Shown: positions 1-11,400 of the stretch, in pieces
Layout: each line of letters begins with the position of its first letter
Position numbering within the stretch: the first letter of the stretch is position 1
DNA from: Margaritifera margaritifera
Lineage: Eukaryota > Mollusca > Bivalvia > Unionida > Margaritiferidae
NCBI GenBank assembly: GCA_029931535.1
Contig: JAQPZY010001569.1
Location: 1,209,001-1,273,000 of the forward strand
Direction: 5' to 3'
Length of the DNA: 64,000 nucleotides
The notes under the pieces: generated by a model
Told to the model about the DNA's origin: nothing
The model's input: only the letters and a program-made list of their open reading frames with translations
Databases searched by the model: none
Position numbers and translations under genes: made by a program

Positions 1-99
1 GACAATTATCGATACAGTCTCTGTACGATCTTTGCTAATCCGAGTAAAGGATATTCATTATCATTTTTTTTTTTTTTTTGCTGTAGCTTATAAGTAAAT

Positions 100-760
100 C
101 ACAGTCTTTATTCAGACTCAAGTATTCGTGTGAAACTGCTTTAATTCACATGACTGAGGAGTGGATAAAAGCAATAAATGAGAGCCAATTGGTAGGTACT
201 ATGTTTATAGATTTCCGGAAAGCTTTTGATCTGAATGATCATGAAATGCTCTTGAAAAAACTAGCAATGTATACATGTAATTCAAAATGCATGCTTTGGT
301 TTAATGAGAAAAGGAGCTAAAACTATATTATAATGCTCATTTTTCTAAACAACAGGACATCACATATGGGGTCCCTCAAGAGTCCATAATTGGTCCACTA
401 TTGTTTTTACCTTTTATCCATGTCCTACTAACAAATCTGGAAGAATCAAATTATTCTCAGATGATACAACTCTATAAAAAACTGGAACCGAAATTGAAGA
501 CATTAAATTTAACCTCCAATAGGCCCAGAACTAATATATTTGTGGTCAAGAGAAAATGATATAGTCTTAAACTTTGTAAAACTAAGTGGTTGTTGATCAC
601 CATTCAACAAAGAAGCTGCAGACTCAAATGAGACAAGCAAAATATAACAATTGGCAATGAAATAATTTTGAGGTTGAAAAGGAAAAAGTGATTTGATTAA
701 CTATTGATAACAGTTGGTCATGGTGTTAGCACATTAATAGCATCAGTAAACTTAGGGTAA
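100..760 (+). pseudogene. Decayed CR1/L2-like non-LTR reverse transcriptase
   Basis: Broken + strand translation shows typical RT blocks: SCETALIHMTEEWIKAIN, then FIDFRKAFDLNDHEMLLKKL, then a PQ-S-IIGPLLF-like block near 370-410, a degraded YADDTTLY-like block near 455-475, and an N-x4-N-x2-KTKW-like block at 550-590 with TIDNSWSWC-like residues near 700-730. Frameshifts and stops separate the blocks, so this is a dead copy. The clade is judged from RT motif style. Confidence 0.75.
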
Positions 761-862
761 TTTGATTTCACGCATTAACTCATTGTTACCCGCGAAATTA
801 TTTGTATTTTCACCTGAAATGTAGGTAATATACACATTTTTCTAGTTACTCCCGATTAAATC

Positions 863-1391
863 CAAACTTACTCATTTCATTCATTGATTTATAATTTCTA
901 ATCCGATTGTCACCAAGCGGTCCCTAACATTGTCATCTTCTTAGCGTTTCAAGGGGCCCGCTGACTGTCATTTTCCGGTTGCTGGAAAAGTCCATTTTCA
1001 GTGAAGGGATGGATACAATGCCTATACAAACATAGAAGGTAAACACTATGTCGTCTGCATCGAATGTATGCAAGGTTTAATTCTAATACATGTGTATTTC
1101 TAACAAAAACAAAAAACAAAAAAATAAAAATAAAAAAAATAGAAAAAAGGGGGAAAAATAGGCCTTAACATCTCAACGTTATGGAAATTTACGGAATTAT
1201 ACGAAGCTTGCGGAAAACTATGGACTACATCACTCCTGTTGTGTGAAAAACACCGACTCGCCCACGCAAATATGGACGGCGTGTTAGTGTTCCATTAGAT
1301 TTGAAACGCGAAGAAGATGACAACGTTAGGGACCGCTTGATGGCAATTGAGTTACAAATTATAAATCAATGAATGAAATGAGTAAGTTTTT
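863..1391. mobile_element. Inverted-repeat (MITE/foldback-like) element inside the LINE
   Basis: Arms of about 90 bp at 863-952 and 1301-1391 are near-identical reverse complements; the shared core includes CAAGCGGTCCCTAAC and ATTCATTGATTTATAATTT. About 350 bp of AT-rich unique DNA lies between them and no transposase frame was seen. It lies between the RT part and the C-terminal part of a CR1/L2-like LINE. Target-site duplications were not resolved. Confidence 0.75.
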
Positions 1392-2221
1392 GTGCATTTT
1401 TTGTTTTATATCCTTGATGCTTTTCGTTTTTAAAATATGTACGGTGGTACAAATTGCCTGGAGGGTAGGCGGAAACTATAGCTATTTCTCCCTAGATTGA
1501 GCAAATGGGTGAAAATTTCACTTTTTTTTATTTCTTTCGTTCTCATTGGACCCATGATTTTCGAGTCCAGGCCTCTTTTTTTTCTCTAAATCTTAAACCC
1601 ACCCCACCTTTTTCAAATGTTCACATGTTCGTATTCTGTTTGGACCTGTCTTTTTTAGATCTAAATACAGTAAGTCTATCCGGACACAAACTCCAGTTCC
1701 GGAGCCGGCAGGTTTTTGCATACAAAAGATCGGGTCTCAAAAATTTCGTTTTGTTCGGCTGTATTTTTTAACGTGGGTTGAATATCTATATTACTTGGTA
1801 TTATTGTAAAGCTACATATTTCTCTTTTTCTAATACTACCTGCTGGGGTCTATCGTGAATTGTGATCATGTCACAGACCCTGGAACATGATTTCTACGTC
1901 ATGACGCACAAACGCGGTATTCAGGGATAATGAATTAAAGACTTTTTAAATTCTTTTTTGCCTGCAGATTAACGTATTAAGTTTTATAACAGTTTTATTC
2001 AACCAAATATGGACAAATCCAGTATTGTTTTGATTGGTGCTTCAAAACATGCTTTGGATAAGATAATAAAAATTCAGCAAAGGAAATGTGGGTAATTCTA
2101 GCTGTACCGTTTGACATCCAAACTTCACCTTTATTTACAAATCTAAAAATTGCACCAATTAATGAGAGACATTTTATCGAAAGGAAAATGTCATGCTAAA
2201 AACTTATTCGGGCACCTATAG
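1392..2221. other. AT-rich DNA, no gene seen
   Basis: Low-complexity AT-rich sequence with T- and A-runs. A short open frame near 1505-1771 has a composition like translated T-rich noise and no recognisable domain. Confidence 0.5.

Positions 2222-2284
<63 letters not shown>
2222..2284. repeat. (TA)n microsatellite
   Basis: Uninterrupted TA dinucleotide run of about 31 units. Confidence 0.98.
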
Positions 2285-2286
<2 letters not shown>

Positions 2287-2314
2287 ATCAGATTAATGTA
2301 TGTCACAATCATCG

Positions 2315-2495
2315 AAGAAGTTCTCAATTGAATTGTACCCTACCAAAACTAAGAATTGAACTATACAAAAGTAGACTTGCTTATTCAGGAAGAGTATGCT
2401 GGAATTCTCTCCCTTTAACTTAAAGTCGGCTCCTTCAACAGATAGTTTTAAGCTGGCATACCATTCTTTCTCTGCTGCACTATGTTAATTTAACA
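2315..2495 (+). pseudogene. C-terminal remnant of a CR1/L2-like LINE
   Basis: With one frameshift, + strand translation gives PKLRIELYKSRLAYSGRVCW, then NSLPFNLKSAP and DSFKLAYHSF. This is the usual tail pattern after the RT domain in CR1/L2/Jockey-type elements (S..G...WN.LP......S...FK). It has the same strand and style as the RT block at 100-760, so it is probably the 3' end of the same copy. Confidence 0.65.
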
Positions 2496-2514
2496 TGATG
2501 CTCAGTCCAGCTAT

Positions 2515-2581
2515 TCTTATTCTTCTTCTTCTTCTTCTACTTCTTCTTCTTCTTCTTCTTCTTATTATTATTATTATTATC
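2515..2581. repeat. (CTT)n-(ATT)n microsatellite
   Basis: A TTC run that passes into a TTA run. A similar compound run occurs at 5996-6049. Such A/T-rich microsatellites often mark LINE 3' tails. Confidence 0.95.
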
Positions 2582-2933
2582 AATCGACGGAATCGGGCAA
2601 CTTTTGCGAACTGCCGTTGCTCTCAGCTTACATAGGTAGCATCATTATGCAGTTGGTCTATTCATTTAATGTTGATGAATCAAATAATAAGTACATTGCG
2701 ACACATAGCCTGACCTAGTTCATAATACTTTAAAACATGTCGACGTTTCTTGAATGGATTATTACTAAAGTGACTGCAATCTTGTCATTGATGGGTTTGT
2801 AGCTATGTTAATGGCAATAAAAGTTCTCTTCGCTGTCATTGTGAAGACATTTGGGACGAAAATTTGCTGGCTATAGAAATTCCTAAGCATGTGTCGCTAC
2901 AATATCAAATTTAACAGATTCAGGACAACCATA

Positions 2934-2935
<2 letters not shown>

Positions 2936-2994
<59 letters not shown>
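2936..2994. repeat. (GT)n microsatellite
   Basis: Run of about 29 GT units. Confidence 0.98.
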
Positions 2995-2996
<2 letters not shown>

Positions 2997-4086
2997 CAGT
3001 AACTTGTCGAACTCCAGTTGTCCTTGCGTACTTGCGTCAGAAATTACATTCTGGCAGATTTCTCGTCATGTTTCACTGAAAGTCACCAAAGACTGACTAA
3101 AATTGGAATTTGCTGGGTTTTTTTGTGGGCACAAAAATATATTTGCTTGCAAAGAAATGTGTCCTAATCCAAAGCTTTACCGATGTATACGTTATCAACA
3201 AGAACAAGTTTTCGTGTCAGAAAAGATAAACAGATATTAGTTTTTTAAACAAAAAAGTACACTTCCACAAACGTTCAAGAAAAATGGTATTTCAAAACAA
3301 ATCATCTCATTAACAGTGCACATAGGAAACTTCTTGACCTTTAAATTCTAAAATTAAGGTCATGTTATTTTTCTACAGTTCAGTGTTGTCACCTTTAAGT
3401 AAATGGAGCAGCGAAACTTTGTATTAGGATAACAGATGTAGATGTATTCATCTCAAACAAAAATATTTGTTTCTTTACAGATTAAGGTATGAAATAAGAC
3501 TTTGGACAGCATAAACACTATACAATTTGTGTTTTCTGTGGAAGGAGACAATTTTCTTGTTGGTATGTTTGCTTATTTATTTTTGGTCAACATTTTAGGT
3601 AGTTTGGTAGTTGGTAGAATTGTAGTCCGTGTTATTTTCTTCTTTTTTTTGTTTTGTTCATTCTATTATTTTGGAAAAAAAATATGCCATTTAGAGATAA
3701 ATATAAATAATTTTGACTTGAAATGCAAAAACAGAAATAAATAAACCAACGCTCAGTGACACAAAAGTTGTTATAACACTGTTAAACCTCTGCGGTAAGC
3801 AAATGCTCACAGGCGAAGGTAAGTAACAGTTGAGATCAGCAGAGAGATAGTTCATCATTGATGAATAAACAGTATATATAAATCACTGGTGTTAACAGGA
3901 AAGTTCTTGCTCAGATGTTTTCGTAGCATTTACTGTTCTTGAAATTATAGCAATCTAATCACCATGTCAAAATCAATAACGAAGATAGTATGTCGTCCTC
4001 AGTGAAAACAAAGGTGTTTAAAGTCAGTGAATTATGGACCCACAACACTCAAAGCCGCTGATACAAACACAAAGACACATTCTGAT

Positions 4087-4089
<3 letters not shown>
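2995..4089. other. Unassigned AT-rich DNA
   Basis: No gene recognised. A donor-like GAAGGTAAGT at 3817-3826 could close an upstream non-coding or short exon, but no acceptor or coding sequence supports it. Confidence 0.4.
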
Positions 4090-4128
<39 letters not shown>

Positions 4129-4135
4129 GGGGGGG
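4090..4135. repeat. Poly-T/poly-G tract
   Basis: About 38 T followed by a short G run. Confidence 0.97.
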
Positions 4136-5995
4136 TAATGATTTATGGTGAAATAAAAATGTATAAGTAATCATTTCTTATGTACATTCATCTGTTATAT
4201 GTCGATCATCGTATTATTATTCTTCATCTGGAGTTTTTAAAAATATGTTTTAAGCTAATGCCTAATTAACCTTGTGATTGAATAAAAGATTGACGGATGG
4301 ATGAATAAATGTATGGATGGATGGACTGATTAGATTGATTGACTGGCTTTTTGATTTGTTAGTTAGTTGTTGATTGGTTGATTGGGGGTAAGTTGGTTGG
4401 TTGGCTGGTTGGTTGCTTCGTTGTGATGTGGTGCTAATTGTCAAACTTTCTTCGCAGCAATTGGCAAAGAAAATGGCAATGACTTTAGTCAAATGTAGGA
4501 AAGTACAAAACAAAGATGTTTTACTGACCGGAGGTTATAAGCTCTCTTTGACTGAATACGTTGAGGCATCACTACACTAATTGGGGTAATCAGCTGTTAT
4601 TGCATCCTATTGTAGTCCCTAAGAAATCCCCCTCAAAAATTCTCTGATCTTTCCTGGAGATTCTCTAAGCAGTGAAGGATGTTACTTGCATTCAACAAAA
4701 ATCAGTACTAAAGTTTAAACAGAATATACCATCTTTATTGAGCTCGGATCTGGGCTTTTGCGTTGGATTGGAGGTGTGATTCAGCCGGTTCCGGAAAAGT
4801 CACATGCACTAAAAATTCTAGTTATTTCTTTAATTTCCAGAAAATGCAACACAACATATTCTGACTTATTAATATATTTATGTTTTGTATAGTGCCTAAC
4901 ATAAGAATTTATGTGTACACAGGTTTCTATCGCCATTAATTATTATATTTTTATTCATTATGAATTCATTCATGTATGCAACAGTGTGTTGTATATGAAT
5001 TATGTATGGTATTGACTATATGCCTTTTGCATACATCATATCAATAAAGTTCAGTTCTGTTCTGGTCATAAACTTTGATGAAAATATGTACATTTTACAT
5101 ACATCCGTACAAACTAAATAAATTCATTATGGACAAGCGTATAAAAGATAAACTATCTGAAAAATTATAATTAACATTTGAAAATAATATGATTAAAAAC
5201 AGACAGTACAATTTAAATCAGAATTTTAGTGAATGTCCATCAAAAAGGTAGAACAAATCTAATATGCTAACATTTAAGTTCGCTCCGTCCAATTATATGA
5301 TGATATTGACACTTCGATTTAAATATGACACTTCGATTTAAATATGCAGATATATTCATTTCAAATTGTTGCGTGTAGCAAAAATCATGTACAGTGCAGT
5401 GACCCCGGGCTAATGGAAAATATGTCTGATATGGGGTTTAAGGAATTATCTTATACGACTTGACGTCGCCTCCTTGTGAACTATCCATTAAGGAATTTTC
5501 GTTGCTGAAATGTTTATATGGCAATTATTATCGTTTGAGTCTAATCTGTCAAAAATCGTCGGATATAACAGTAAATAATTGGTCAAAATTTACTTTATCG
5601 GTAAGTTGGGAAAGAATGATAGCACAAAACCAGTAGTTGAATTTAATAATAATAAGGACTTTGTGACGTGGGCACAGATCACATCCACTACAACTGCATA
5701 CAAATCGCTAGCCTACTTTCCATACTACTCAGAACAACCGCATAAATAACCACGAGGCCACCTACCTTATCATTCGTACTTGCTATTTTTGGGGGCTCTG
5801 TAACAATTCTTCCTGGTATGAGATATGCACTAAATTCAAACATATCACATAATGTCATACCATACCTACATGTTATTTCTGGGAGGTAGTGGTGGCGGTG
5901 AATTTTGCTGAAACTATACAAATATATTTTAACAATGATGAAAACTAGTTTACTAATAATTATGCTATTCCGGATAAATTAATTTGTATTAATAT
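4136..5995. other. Unassigned DNA with a degenerate tetranucleotide tract
   Basis: At about 4275-4420 the sequence is a decayed GATG/GATT/GGTT tetranucleotide repeat. The remainder is AT-rich with no recognisable coding. It may contain the missing 5' exon of the Hv gene, but none was found. Confidence 0.4.
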
Positions 5996-6049
5996 TTCTT
6001 CTTCCTTTTCTTTTTCTTCTTCTTCTTCTTCTTATTATTATTATTATTC
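5996..6049. repeat. (TTC)n-(TTA)n microsatellite
   Basis: Compound trinucleotide run like that at 2515-2581. Confidence 0.93.
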
Positions 6050-6304
6050 TGAATATAGCACCACATTGTTAACTCGAAATATCCTCTTTTTTAAAACATT
6101 ATGCGGATATTTAGTTGGTGGACATGTTCTGTATCGGTGCATTTATCATCATCTTGATTGTTATTATTATTATAATTAATATACCCGCTTCTCCATCTCC
6201 GTCTGTACAGACGTAAGTACGCCAGTCACATTCCTTGTAAAAGAAAAACTATGTCAAAAACGTGGCAGGTGACTTCCCCGTCGAGCACAGAAAAGACAGA
6301 GTTT

Positions 6305-6500
6305 CTGTAAGGAGCCTCGGTGGCTGACTGGTTAGCATACTGGATTGGAGACCGAAATGGTGCGGTTCGAATCCGTTGTTTATTTGGCTACTACTGACCA
6401 TTTCCAAGACAACACGTGTTACACTTAAGTCACATGCGAAGAAAAACATGCTCGAGTTTTTTTCATAGCAGACGTTTTCAATGTTTTCCATTTAGAAGCA
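6305..6500 (+). mobile_element. tRNA-derived SINE
   Basis: The head at 6309-6372 resembles a tRNA. It has an A-box-like TGGCTGACTGGTTAGCATAC and, about 30 bases on, a B-box GGTTCGAATCC. The body follows (CCATTTCCAAGACAAC, ACACTTAAGTCA). There is no closed acceptor stem, so it is not a functional tRNA gene. The 3' limit is approximate. Confidence 0.7.
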
Positions 6501-8152
6501 GAGTAATAAATAGGTAGGTAGCTTGATAATCCATCTTCAATTTCAGACAGCTATTGCTTCAATCCAGCCTGGAGTTTTCTCCACATTGCTTTATTTTTTT
6601 AGCTAAATTTGCCCCAAGTCTTAGGGGTTTAAGGGCATGTGCGAGATTTTAAAATGTCTGAAAACTCGAAAGACGGCTTGAGTAGCGATTTCGTGAAAAC
6701 TTAAGGCTGGATTGGAACGATAGCTGTTCGTAAGTGAAGATTGTTTATCATCTGATTACGTATTTAATATTTTGCTGCCTGATAACTAAGCCCCTGGAAA
6801 CCAGTGCAACCTCAAACGCTGGTAAATTTTATTTTTATCCTCACATGACGTAACGTGCATCACGCTCTGTTTTGGAAATGGACAGTAAAAGCCAAATAAT
6901 AAGACGATTTCCAGGACACAAAAGAAAATTGGTCTAGGGTGGATATTTGCAGCGAGGTTTCCAAAACCAGGGATCTCCCGGGGGACCTGGGACATAGTTA
7001 GGGGTCAGTGGAATGCCTTTTCTAATTTATTGGATAGGAGCTTAATTTTCATTTTGGTTTAGTTCTTAAATTACTTAATGTCATACATGTAACATGTTAT
7101 TCACGGTTAGCCCCAAGCGTCCTGGGCCAGGAGTACAAGGGGTCATTGACGTAAACAAATGGGTGTCAAATCAAAGGTCTTGGCGAGTACTTTTAGAATG
7201 GAACTGACATCTGGGGTCTCTGGACAGAAGTCAAAAGGTCCAAAATAGATATCAGTAAACCGCGTTGTCGTGAGCATTTAATTGTAGCTTTCCGGATCTT
7301 TGTAATGCAAAAACTTCTTTCACTGTTTATTATTCAGCCTTAATACCCAGAAAACGACGTCCATACTTCCCTATGGGAGGTAGTTTAGAAGTTAGTTTTC
7401 CAAATTTCAGGGCAACATTCACTCGGAGCATCCAGGCAGTATTATAATGTCTCAAGTACATAGCTGCTCTTTTCTCCATGCTAATTAAGCGATTCAATTC
7501 AAATATATAGCTGTAAAGAAAAATTACTCTATGATAATTATTACAGTGCTATATTGAGGTGTTCTGAAGAGTGACATTCCTTAGTTTTTTTTATACTGAA
7601 CTTTGTATATGGACTCATAGCAGTAAGGTACATCATATATGCAATTGTTTTAGGTTCTAGCCCAGAAATAACTTTCCAGGAGATAGTTGTTTGGAAGGGG
7701 CTGTGTGTCGTGGTGAATACATGTGGGGTTTGCGATGGTGGGCCAGCAAAGTTGCACAAGTTCGATATTCATACGACAATCAATAGAGATGGATGTAAAG
7801 AAATATTACAAAAACCACTTATTCTTGGAATATTCTTTGATCAAATTTACAATAAAAGTAATGAATTAAACATTTTTTGTAGCCAGGAAAATTATAATAA
7901 CAACGTACCTGCAATACATACATGAAAACAAGATTAATTGTCATCACAGCAAAAGTTCACATCTTCACATCAACATGGCTGAATGGCAAATGCGCAAAAC
8001 GAAACTTTTCCCGCGCGCACGTACACATGAAGGGGTTAAGGGTCAGGGACTCAGCACTTGCTGTTGACAGTGTGGCTCATACCAACCTTTGGAAGAAAAG
8101 ACAATTTATACCTATAGTCGTCCTCTAATCTGAAAAAATCATATATGTGTGG

Positions 8153-8153
<1 letters not shown>
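6501..8153. other. Unassigned DNA upstream of the first recognised Hv exon
   Basis: Scattered short frames, none with a recognisable domain. It could hold a promoter or 5' exon of the Hv gene, but nothing specific can be supported. Confidence 0.4.

Positions 8154-8223
<70 letters not shown>
8154..8223. repeat. (TA)n microsatellite
   Basis: About 35 uninterrupted TA units, less than 200 bp before the S1 exon of the Hv gene. Confidence 0.98.
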
Positions 8224-8231
<8 letters not shown>

Positions 8232-8415
8232 TATTAAAGATTATCAAGTTAAAACCATATGAAATGATTAGTTTATGAAAGATTTGTGTGTATATGATTG
8301 TATGGGGTTCATTTGGGGAATAATAAAAAAAAATCAAAACGTTATTCTGTGACAATTACATAATAGATTACATAGTATTTAAATATGTTTTCTTTCAAGT
8401 TTTTATTTCTTGTAG

Positions 8416-8540
8416 GAGACGAAAACGCCTGTCGAAACTTCTCCACACCCACGTGGCACTAATAACCATATCAATCCTTGGTTGTTTGGATGCAGTGTGT
8501 GTCGGTGGTCAGATTATCTGCGACATTCTCATTATGACGG
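8416..8540 (+). CDS. Hv channel exon with S1
   Basis: The acceptor is a pyrimidine-rich tract ending TTGTAG; the donor is GTAGGA. The exon starts with the last base of a split codon and ends in phase 1. It encodes a basic juxtamembrane stretch (RRKRLSKLL) followed by S1, with the family Asp (D112 equivalent) in LGCLDA and a second Asp (D123 equivalent) at the outer end. The E119 equivalent is Gln, codon 8510-8512. The frame joins to the next exon as G|AG (Glu). This is the first exon that could be recognised; the cytoplasmic N-terminus must lie upstream. Confidence 0.9.
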
Positions 8541-8769
8541 GTAGGACATTATTCCGTGTTGCTTTGGGAATTTTGGGAGATTTTGGAATATATGAATTAT
8601 TTTGATGTCACAGAAAATCCATAATTTTTGCATACGGGTTTAAACCCTGTTTCCAGTAGGTAATAAACATTCGGATTACTTGAACCTTATCCATATCCTC
8701 AGCAGGTTTCGATTGTTTGAAATAAAGTTCTGAAAATCGGGGATATCTGTGTTACTACACTTGTTTAAA

Positions 8770-9075
8770 GACAAGAAATTGTCAACAAGGTCTCCAGGGC
8801 CTGCTTGTCGAGCCCACGAATGAAGCATTTGTTGTAATACTCGTGACCTTTACCCGAAGGTCAAAAAGTTGAGCAAGCATACCTAGCTATGAGTTGTCTT
8901 AGATTCATAATGATTCATCGTAAGTATGAACACAATTCTTTAAGGATTTAAAACAAATATTGACAAGTAAACTTTAAGAAAACCTTAACCCAGATTTGTT
9001 ATGAACGTGACCTTGACATCAAGGTCAAAGCGACGAGCGAGCATGTGGCAGAATGAATTGTTTTGGCTTCATACC
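8770..9075 (+). repeat. Interspersed repeat with TGACCTT-N6-AAGGTCA palindromes (intron)
   Basis: It contains two 20-bp palindromes of the form TGACCTT-N6-AAGGTCA, at 8844-8863 and 9008-9027. They are followed by similar text (AAAG..GAGC(A/G)AGCAT and AGAATGAATTG). The same family recurs at 19600-20290. It reads as a tandemly built repeat with about 160 bp between palindromes. Confidence 0.65.
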
Positions 9076-9395
9076 TGTTCGTGCCAAGAATGATGAGAAT
9101 CTATGCCGGAGAGGGGAGGAAATATATGCCAATGAAAAACTGCAGCCTGAAATGTCACTGCTGTGTCTCGCTTTCCCACTAACGGTGACTCAACAAAAAT
9201 CACATAACACTGCAGTCCTGTTTCAAACTTTATTTGTCATTAAATTTAGATGAGATGTAAGGATAAATACCAAGTACGTACCGAGTAATTCATTTCTTTA
9301 AATAACAGAATGTCGTCTTTTAATTGGTTAAATACCAGGGATAACATCGACAATAAAATTATGGATCAAAATAATCAGACAAAGTAAAATGAATG

Positions 9396-9608
9396 TATAA
9401 TATCTACTCCGACTGCAGATGTTTTGGTATCGCTTCCGGTTTTGACATGTCTCTATTGGCATCTTTATTGTTGTGTACGGTTTGGTACATTTACATCTAG
9501 ACTGTTTAGCTCTTTTTATACCAAACTGTACACCAGAGTATAGATACAAATAGCGACCTTACGAAACCGGAAGCGATACCAAAAATCCGTGGTCGGAGTA
9601 GATATAAT
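9396..9608. mobile_element. Foldback element in Hv intron
   Basis: Arms of about 95 bp (9396-9491 and 9518-9608) are reverse complements over most of their length, including TTTGGTATCGCTTCCGGTTT against AAACCGGAAGCGATACCAAA and TATCTACTCCGAC against GTCGGAGTAGATA. The loop is about 26 bp. No protein is encoded. Confidence 0.8.
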
Positions 9609-9847
9609 GCAATGAAACGACAAAAGATTACAATTTACACATGTGCTGGCGAATTCAGAAGCTGTTTCCAAAATTTTAATTGTCTTTGAGAACAGTTGTT
9701 CGCCCATGACTTTATGCCGGTGCGGATTTTACAAAAGGTTAGGTGATTACACCATTATGTAATTACAAGGCGATCATATATCATCAACTAATGCATCAAA
9801 ATATAATTCAAACATCACATCTCTTTCGTAAAAACAAACAATAGGAA

Positions 9848-9985
9848 TTAAATGGACATAAAATAATAGAAAATTATATTCAAAATATATATGAAAATGT
9901 TTCAGAATATGTCGATATATATTCTTAAACGTTTTCATATATATATTTTAAATACAATTTGTTATTCTTTTATATCCCTTTAATA
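9848..9985. mobile_element. Second foldback element in the same intron
   Basis: Arms of about 60 bp around a short loop near 9909-9916. For example, ATATATGAAAATGTTTCAGAATAT on the left mirrors ATATTCTTAAACGTTTTCATATAT on the right, and the match runs outwards to TAAATGGACATAAAA against TTTTATATCCCTTTA. It is AT-rich and non-coding. Confidence 0.75.
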
Positions 9986-10208
9986 GAGAAACATGTTGAC
10001 TTTTTTATGCAATGTCGCCGGCAACCAGTGAAGAGATAGTCAGCGAATCAGGCAAGAACGAGGGAGTGGCACACTTTTTGCTGCTCAAGTTTCACGTTTT
10101 CCAGCGACAAGAATTTCAGAGACTTGCAGATGATTTCTAACCTGTAAGAAATTTCAGGGAACAACAATATTTTTTACTTATGATAAAATAATCCTACTTA
10201 TTTTTCAG

Positions 10209-10654
10209 AGAATCTTCACGCATACGAGAAGCTCCATAAAACCACGGTGGACTTAATGACTGAACTTTTACCCGATCTTTTAAACAAAACAATACACGGT
10301 GATTGGTCACTAGAACAGATTGTGGACTTCCTTAGGCATAGAAATGACCACTACCCTGATCCACATCAGAATGTCAGCTCTGGTAGCGATAACAACCATA
10401 CACAAGCGCCCATAAATTTGGACGCCAGTGCACATCATAGAAACTCCTTTAAGAGAGACGCGTCTTTGTACATAGAGGCACTAATTGAACAATATCAATG
10501 GAGACATGATGCCAAGAAGGCATCATCCGAAATATCTCATCATCGATCGAAAAGAGCTGGAGCTGGATCGAATAGTGGACATGGGCTAACGTATGAACTA
10601 ACTCATGCCTTTCACATAGGAAGCATGATTATTTTATCAGTTTTGCTATTTGAG
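10209..10654 (+). CDS. Hv channel exon: long S1-S2 loop and most of S2
   Basis: The acceptor is TATTTTTCAG and the donor is GTAAAT. The exon has 2 nt plus 148 open codons. Most of it encodes an S1-S2 loop of about 130 residues, against roughly 15-20 in vertebrate Hv1. The loop is extracellular by topology and carries sequons at N68 (NKT), N97 (NVS) and N105 (NHT), is rich in His, and has the dibasic site RSKR at residues 155-158 (10544-10555). It ends in S2, HIGSMIILSVLLFE. This aligns without gaps to human H140-E153, with Leu (codon 10643-10645) where human Hv1 has F150. The open frame, flanking splice sites and exact S2 match support a real exon. Confidence 0.92.
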
Positions 10655-11400
10655 GTAAATATTTCTTAGAATTAGGTTGTTTAGAATGGCTCGTTAATTC
10701 CTCACCTATATAAAGCTTTTATTTGACGTCATAAATCTGCCTTGAAATCATACAAGCCCATCTTTTGGATCATCTTTCAACTGAAAATGAAAAACATTGA
10801 TTGAATGGAGAATTTAATTATTTACAGCTGACCTTGTGTGTCTAGGAAAACATTGATTGAATGGAGAATTGCGTGTCTAGAAAAGGAGCAAAAGGAATAT
10901 AATTAGTGTTTTTCACCAAAGACAAATACCAGATACATAGCATTTAGTGGCATAATCTTACAACTTCTGTCACAAAACTCATCACAACAAACTTAATCAA
11001 TAATTAATTAATCAGTTAATCAACGCTAAATTCTTGCTATAGCCGTTCATGTATTCATACACAAACCTCTTACACTTTGCTTAATATATCTTCCCCCCAA
11101 ACACTCCATGCAATCAATCTTATCTTCATCATTTTATTGAACAGCTACCAGAACAACTTGGCAACTTTAACGGCCTCTGTATACTTTGGAGTTGCAAAGA
11201 TATGAAAGAGAGAAGAAAGAAAATAGAAGACTGTTTCAAAACACAGTCTTTGCCTTTATTATTTATAATTTGTTTACCAACCTTCATCCTACCACCGGAT
11301 CCTACTTTCTCCATCTCGTTTATTTACTTCGTTTTTGGAAAGCTTGTGACGACCTCCAGATAATGACCACTTTCCAATATACTTAAGAAGTAATACACAC
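10655..11400 (+). other. Hv intron, start
   Basis: Intronic. A 29-bp segment (GAAAACATTGATTGAATGGAGAAT core) is duplicated at about 10789-10818 and 10847-10871. Nothing else was recognised. Confidence 0.5.

Noticed and set aside
3502..3744. 80-codon hydrophobic + strand frame as a membrane-protein exon of the Hv gene
   Set aside because: T-rich composition explains the hydrophobicity; the phase and splice sites do not join to the S1 exon.
6309..6372. Possible tRNA gene on the + strand
   Set aside because: Only the internal promoter boxes resemble a tRNA; no acceptor stem pairing and a SINE-like body follows.
7922..8128. 68-codon + strand frame just upstream of S1 as the Hv N-terminal exon
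   Set aside because: No phase-2 donor in frame before the (TA)n tract and no resemblance to Hv N-termini.
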